Source: Candidatus Caenarcanales bacterium
Lineage (GTDB): Bacteria; Cyanobacteriota; Vampirovibrionia; LMEP-6097
Reading direction: 5' to 3'
NCBI GenBank assembly: GCA_022447685.1
Contig: JAKVAO010000021.1
Location: 1 to 36,283, forward strand
Length of the DNA stretch: 36,283 bases
Made by a program: the position numbers and the translations under genes. Positions 32,258-36,283 of this stretch are shown here, one piece after another (position 1 is the stretch's first letter; each line of letters begins with the position of its first letter). A model generated the notes under the pieces. The model saw nothing but the letters and a program-made list of their open reading frames with translations. It was not told the DNA's origin and made no database searches.

Positions 32258-33062
32258 AAGAATTTCCTACGCTTTAGCTAAGCAAGAGGAAGATGAATTG
32301 AAAATTCTAGTGAGTCATAATCTTGATAGATACTTTCATCCTGCAAGTTTACTTAAATTGTTTATAGCAGTGATGATTGAAGACAAGACCCTAAGCGGTT
32401 TTGAGAAAGCTTCAACTAAATACAATAAAATCCTAAAAGCACTTAAGGCTTCTATTCTTGATTCTGACAATGATGCACTGGCTTTTCTTGTAGATATCTT
32501 AGCTCCAAGCACTAATGATTACAATTTCATAGATGAGCAAGAGCTAGATGATTTATGTACTCAGCGTCAAACAATCTCTGCTTATTTCCACAAGCTAGGT
32601 TTTTCTGATTCTTTAGTACTTGTTAATAAATGTTTTGGTTTTGATTATTACGGTAAAGAAGAACAGATTTTAGATAAGCTGGGGCAAAATCAAATTTCAA
32701 ATAATGATTTGATTAAGCTTCTAAGTCTGATAGAGAAATCATATCCATTAACTTTTGAGGCTATGCATAGAGATTTAGGTGATTTTGAGCGAGGTCCTGA
32801 GGGGAAAGCAATTCCAAGTTCGATTATTAATACTCAGGATTATCAAGTGGAAGCCTTTACTGGAGCTGTGCTTAGAAAGGAATTGGGGCTTGGTGCTATT
32901 TATTCCAAAGCCGGCTGGACTTCTAAAGTGCGTCACGATGCTGTTATTTTTGATTATCAATCTGCACGTTATTTCCTAACTGTGATGACCGCTGAATTGA
33001 GTATGAGTCCAGCAGCTTTGCAGGGAATTGCTGAGGCTTGTTTGAATCATTTGGTAGTTTAA
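32235..33062 (+). CDS. Beta-lactamase/PBP-fold serine hydrolase
   Basis: This 275-residue protein has the class A beta-lactamase/transpeptidase-fold motifs: PASLLK (Ser38-x-x-Lys41, nucleophile and general base), SDN (77-79) and SKAGW (Lys225; KAG in place of the usual KTG), followed by RHDAVIF. Cyanobacterial-type serine hydrolases with HPASLLKLF and GWTSKVRHD patterns are related. It has no visible signal peptide, since the coding region starts in the upstream gene with MQINLEDKRISYALA. Unless an upstream start was missed, it would be cytosolic. That is odd for a family that usually acts on peptidoglycan. Antibiotic resistance should not be assumed. Confidence 0.82.
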   Translation: MQINLEDKRISYALAKQEEDELKILVSHNLDRYFHPASLLKLFIAVMIEDKTLSGFEKASTKYNKILKALKASILDSDNDALAFLVDILAPSTNDYNFIDEQELDDLCTQRQTISAYFHKLGFSDSLVLVNKCFGFDYYGKEEQILDKLGQNQISNNDLIKLLSLIEKSYPLTFEAMHRDLGDFERGPEGKAIPSSIINTQDYQVEAFTGAVLRKELGLGAIYSKAGWTSKVRHDAVIFDYQSARYFLTVMTAELSMSPAALQGIAEACLNHLVV

Positions 33063-33313
33063 GGAAGTCTTTCCTAGGGCTAGGATCAGGTATGCTCATC
33101 TGTAAATTGAAAATTATCTATTTCAATGAATTGATTTATATGGACTGGAAAAGCTGAAATGACCTTAACACAATTTCAAGAAATATTGAAGTTGAATGTG
33201 GGTAAATTTATTATAATTTTTCAAGAAATTTAATAGAAGTTATTATAGGGTCTGGTAAGCATAAGAACTTTTATAGTGGGTGGTAATAATATCGCATTAT
33301 AATATTAGTGATT
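33063..33313. other. AT-rich intergenic region ahead of the methyltransferase
   Basis: The 251 bases between the serine hydrolase and the methyltransferase have no convincing gene. A 24-codon open frame (MTLTQFQEILKLNVGKF...) starts at about 33160 and may be a remnant. TATAAT occurs at 33298-33303, only 11 bases before the methyltransferase ATG, so a leaderless transcript is possible, though no matching -35 box is evident. The region probably marks the left border of an acquired module. Confidence 0.4.
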
Positions 33314-34369
33314 ATGGCAGAAAAAAAGTTAAAGGCCGTAGACTTTTTCTGTGGTGCTGGCGGAATGAGCTTTGGCTTAAAAAAAGCTGGTATTGATGTT
33401 ATTGCAGGTATTGATTTTAATAAAGATTGTAGAGAGACTTATGAATTAAATACTAAGGCTAAGTTTATTGAAGAAGATGTCGAATTATTAAAGCCAAGTT
33501 CATTATCATCATTAATTAATATTAAACAAAATGATGATTCATTGATTTTTGCGGGGTGTAGTCCTTGCCAATACTGGACTCTAATTGCTACCAATAAATC
33601 TAAAGCATCAAAATCAAAAAACTTATTAATGAAGTTTCAAGATTTTGTAGAGTATTTTAGACCTGGTTATGTCGTTATTGAAAATGTACCAGGGCTTTTA
33701 AACAATCCTGAGTCCCCTCTTCACAAATTTTTAGATTTTTTATCTGAAAATGATTATAGTTATTCATATAAAATCTTGAATCTTAGTCTTTTTGGAGTAC
33801 CTCAAAATAGGAAAAGGTTTTTTTTAATTGCTAGCAGACTTCATAAATCTATTGAGTTGCCTGACCCTGGTAATATAAGAATTAAAACAGTAAAAGATGT
33901 AATTGGTGCTGTTAATGGTTTTCCAAAAATAAAGCATGGACATAGAGATGAGAGTTCTTTTATGCATACATGTGCTTCATTAGAGTCAATTAATCTTAAA
34001 AGATTAAGGCGAACACCTAAAGATGGTGGCAATAGATTATCTTGGAGTAGAGATCCTGAATTGCAATTAAAAGCTTATATAAATAAAGATAACTGTTTTA
34101 AAGATGTTTACGGTAGGGCATTTTGGAATAAGCCCTCACCCACTATAACTACTAAATTTTATAGTATTTCAAATGGTAGGTTTGCTCACCCAGATGAAAA
34201 CAGAGCTTTTTCATTAAGAGAAGGAGCTACACTTCAAACCTTTCCAAAAAATTATAAATTTTGTACCAAGAATATCATTAAGGCTGCAACTTTAATAGGC
34301 AATGCAGTGCCACCTCTTTTTGCTAAACATGTAGGTAAGCATATAATTAGTTTACAAATTGCTAAATAA
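33314..34369 (+). CDS. DNA (cytosine-5)-methyltransferase
   Basis: This enzyme methylates the C5 carbon of cytosine at a specific DNA site. From the ATG at 33314 (GTG at 33308 is an alternative) it has 351 residues. Conserved C5-methyltransferase motifs in order are I (VDFFCGAGGMSFGLKKAG, SAM binding), IV (GCSPCQYWT, catalytic Cys85), VI (VIENVPG), VIII (GVPQNRKRFFLIAS), IX and X (RAFSLREGATLQTFP and LIGNAVPP). The target-recognition region between VIII and IX is short (about 100 residues), so a short recognition site is likely. No classic restriction endonuclease gene is visible. The next gene, an AAA/TOPRIM protein, starts two bases after the stop, so the two are coupled and probably work together. 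Confidence 0.95.
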   Translation: MAEKKLKAVDFFCGAGGMSFGLKKAGIDVIAGIDFNKDCRETYELNTKAKFIEEDVELLKPSSLSSLINIKQNDDSLIFAGCSPCQYWTLIATNKSKASKSKNLLMKFQDFVEYFRPGYVVIENVPGLLNNPESPLHKFLDFLSENDYSYSYKILNLSLFGVPQNRKRFFLIASRLHKSIELPDPGNIRIKTVKDVIGAVNGFPKIKHGHRDESSFMHTCASLESINLKRLRRTPKDGGNRLSWSRDPELQLKAYINKDNCFKDVYGRAFWNKPSPTITTKFYSISNGRFAHPDENRAFSLREGATLQTFPKNYKFCTKNIIKAATLIGNAVPPLFAKHVGKHIISLQIAK

Positions 34370-34371
34370 CT

Positions 34372-36219
34372 ATGGAAACTGTATTAGAGCTAATTACTAA
34401 AATTCAAAAGAGCTTTATGAATAACCCTGGTGATTACCATCCCTTTATTGAGCACATACGCTTCCCCTTATATAAAAATTTAAAGTCCAATACAAGAATT
34501 GATTTCAAATTCCCCCTAACTGTTTTGATTGGTCCTAATGGATCTGGAAAATCATCTGTTTTACATGCATTATATGGTTGTCCGAGGAATTATAACACTG
34601 GTGATTACTGGTTTGGTACGAATTTAGACCCTATTAAAGAAGGGGGACGACATAGATACATATATGGTTATAGTAAAAATGGTGAATTCTGTGGTGAAGT
34701 TCGTTATGCTCGCTTTAAAAGATCTAAGAGTAAAAAAGCTAAAAATCCTAAGAGGAAAAATTTAGATTATTGGGAAACATCAAAACCGGCTGTTAATGAA
34801 GATGAAATGAAAGGGGATAGAATTAGTCCTGTTGTTAAAGAAGTTATCTATAAAGATTTTCGAGCTGAGTTAGGTGCTTTCGACAAATATTTTTATTTTG
34901 ATGAAGGACCTAAGAGTAGTTACAAGAAAGTGGATCGAAAATATCCTGAAAAACAGGATTATATAAGAGCAAAGGCAAAGCATTTAAAGAAGATATTTGA
35001 TGAAACAGAAAAAGAAATACCTTTATATGGTAAATCTCAAAATGATGAATTGGAAAATTTGTCTAAGGAATGTGTCAAACATATTTCATGGATCTTAAAC
35101 AAGGATTACACACATGCACAATGGGTTAATCACTCTTTTTATTCAAGTGCTGGTAATTCATCTAAAGCTGTATCTGTTAGGTTTCAAACTAAAAGAAGGA
35201 GTTACTCAGAAGCATTTGCTGGTAGTGGAGAAATGTCAATTACCGCAATTGTAAAAGCATTTGAAGATGCTCAACCTAATTCTTTAATTATTCTTGATGA
35301 ACCTGAAGTTTCTTTATACCCTGGTGCTCAAAAGAGACTTCAACTTTATATCTTGAAGCAAATATTACAAAAGAAGCACCAAGTTGTAATCTCAACACAT
35401 TCTCCTATTCTAGTTGAAGGTCTGCCAAGTTCAGCTATTAAGTCTTGTATTCCAACAGAAGATAATCAGTTTGATATAGTTGAAACTGATTACTATGAAG
35501 CGTTCTACTTTATTGAACATAGTCAAGAGTGTAAAATTCAAATCAGAGTTGAAGACAAGCTTGCAAAATTAATTATTGATTCGATAATTGATAAAAAGTT
35601 CTTTAGATATAAAGATCTTTTCAATGTATTTTATATACCAGGTGGGGAATCTATAATAAAAAAAGATATGACTAGGCTATGTTGTCAAGGAGAGAATGTT
35701 TATTTATATTTTGATGGGGACCAAAAGTTTGATTATAAAAATTGGAAAGAAGTTAAAGCAGGAGATTTAACTGTAAAAAAATATGAAGAGATTATTGAGG
35801 CTGCAACTAATCTAAATATAAAAAAACTTGAATTCCCATTGACCTCAGGTGATACGGATGATATGAAAAAGAAAGTATATCAAAATTTTTTAGACTATTG
35901 GGAGCATAAGGTTTTCTTTCTACCAAAACACACTCCAGAAGAGTTAATATGGAATGAACAAATAATTATAAAAGATTTGGAAGAAACTTGTGAAGAATCT
36001 GATGTGTGCAGGGTTCAAGCTGAGATCAATTCTCGTGATGATTTCAAAGACAAATATACCGTATATATCGAAAATACCCATGGTCATGCTTCTAGTCTTC
36101 AGAGGGATATTGTTTATGAACGACACATAAAATCATTACTAAAGAATAATGAGAATCCCATCCTAGATGATATTGTTAAAACGTTACAAGATATGATTGA
36201 GAAGCTTATAGTGGACTGA
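34372..36219 (+). CDS. AAA ATPase with OLD-type TOPRIM end, methyltransferase partner
   Basis: This 615-residue protein is of the OLD/RecF-like ABC-ATPase group. The ATPase half has Walker A GPNGSGKSS (54-62), a signature-like AGSGEMS (284-290), Walker B SLIILDEPEVSL (304-315, Glu310) and the switch STHSP (341-345). In the C-terminal half VEDKLAKLIID (Glu394) and YLYFDGDQKFD (Asp448, Asp450) fit the E...DxD metal site of a TOPRIM nuclease, as in OLD and GajA. A basic Lys/Arg insert lies at about 115-130. With the methyltransferase two bases upstream, the likely role is ATP-dependent DNA cleavage or sensing in a restriction-type defence. This is inferred from context. The window ends 64 bases later, so a third gene could follow. 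Confidence 0.8.
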   Translation: METVLELITKIQKSFMNNPGDYHPFIEHIRFPLYKNLKSNTRIDFKFPLTVLIGPNGSGKSSVLHALYGCPRNYNTGDYWFGTNLDPIKEGGRHRYIYGYSKNGEFCGEVRYARFKRSKSKKAKNPKRKNLDYWETSKPAVNEDEMKGDRISPVVKEVIYKDFRAELGAFDKYFYFDEGPKSSYKKVDRKYPEKQDYIRAKAKHLKKIFDETEKEIPLYGKSQNDELENLSKECVKHISWILNKDYTHAQWVNHSFYSSAGNSSKAVSVRFQTKRRSYSEAFAGSGEMSITAIVKAFEDAQPNSLIILDEPEVSLYPGAQKRLQLYILKQILQKKHQVVISTHSPILVEGLPSSAIKSCIPTEDNQFDIVETDYYEAFYFIEHSQECKIQIRVEDKLAKLIIDSIIDKKFFRYKDLFNVFYIPGGESIIKKDMTRLCCQGENVYLYFDGDQKFDYKNWKEVKAGDLTVKKYEEIIEAATNLNIKKLEFPLTSGDTDDMKKKVYQNFLDYWEHKVFFLPKHTPEELIWNEQIIIKDLEETCEESDVCRVQAEINSRDDFKDKYTVYIENTHGHASSLQRDIVYERHIKSLLKNNENPILDDIVKTLQDMIEKLIVD

Positions 36220-36283
36220 AAATTTAAACCAAAAATTTTTTTTTAGAAGGTGTGAAAGTTTCCATTAACTATTTAAAATTTTA

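Noticed and set aside
33160..33234. 24-codon open frame before the methyltransferase as a controller (C) protein
   Set aside because: It is too short for a helix-turn-helix controller protein and has no recognisable motif; at most a remnant.
36220..36283. Terminator after the AAA/TOPRIM gene
   Set aside because: A run of nine T residues is present but no stable GC-containing stem precedes it within the visible sequence.

Overview
This window is a 36 kb stretch of an AT-rich (roughly one-third G+C by eye) bacterial chromosome with an outer membrane. It carries lpxB (lipid A disaccharide synthase), LptC- and LptA/OstA-like lipopolysaccharide export proteins, two lipoproteins, a type IV pilin-like protein and a divergent flagellin. 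The gene set would suit a non-photosynthetic relative of the Cyanobacteria (Melainabacteria/Vampirovibrionia-like) or another deep Gram-negative lineage. That placement is an inference from gene content only, because no rRNA is present.

Layout. Positions 1-1400 hold a protein with an HNHP...S..D (JAMM-like) motif on the minus strand, then tRNA-Cys(GCA), also minus, followed by an 83-bp tandem repeat that carries copies of the tRNA 3' end and its terminator. 1412-3110 is sufE-lpxB. 3099-5943 (minus) is a five-gene envelope operon: two or three small YtxH/DUF948-type membrane proteins, then LptC-like, then LptA/OstA-like. 5977-8335 is a Cys/Met-metabolism PLP enzyme with aminopeptidase P. 8367-9233 (minus) is a divergent flagellin with a sigma-28-like promoter. 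9353-14243 (minus) encodes two tandem paralogous secreted proteins built from phage-tail-fibre-like modules, one with an extra arabinofuranosidase/lectin-like end. 14412-16429 is a divergent pair: a DUF2797 protein and a LivK-type lipoprotein. 16430-17820 is an accessory pocket with a long RNA-type hairpin, two copies of a 23-bp repeat and five tiny, mostly membrane, proteins.

17867-22902 starts with coaX (minus), whose start codon interlocks with that of a five-gene plus-strand operon: Yip1-like membrane protein, purine nucleoside phosphorylase, pseudopilin, OppA-type lipoprotein, LysM protein. 22906-28400 (minus) holds four proteins I do not recognise, one of about 1,233 residues with HAD-phosphatase-like motifs. 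28528-33062 holds gpsA, speD behind a ribosome-site-sequestering hairpin, a trpD-family gene, a structured RNA-like leader, a coiled-coil exported protein, a membrane protein and a beta-lactamase-fold serine hydrolase. 33308-36219 holds a C5-cytosine DNA methyltransferase immediately followed by an AAA ATPase with an OLD-type TOPRIM end. This is a candidate restriction-modification-like defence module and may continue past the window.

The most promising leads are the methyltransferase/OLD-like ATPase pair, the 23-bp-repeat modules of tiny membrane proteins, the two wobble-rich intergenic hairpins (16430-16512 and 31171-31276), the tRNA-Cys tail repeats and the speD leader.
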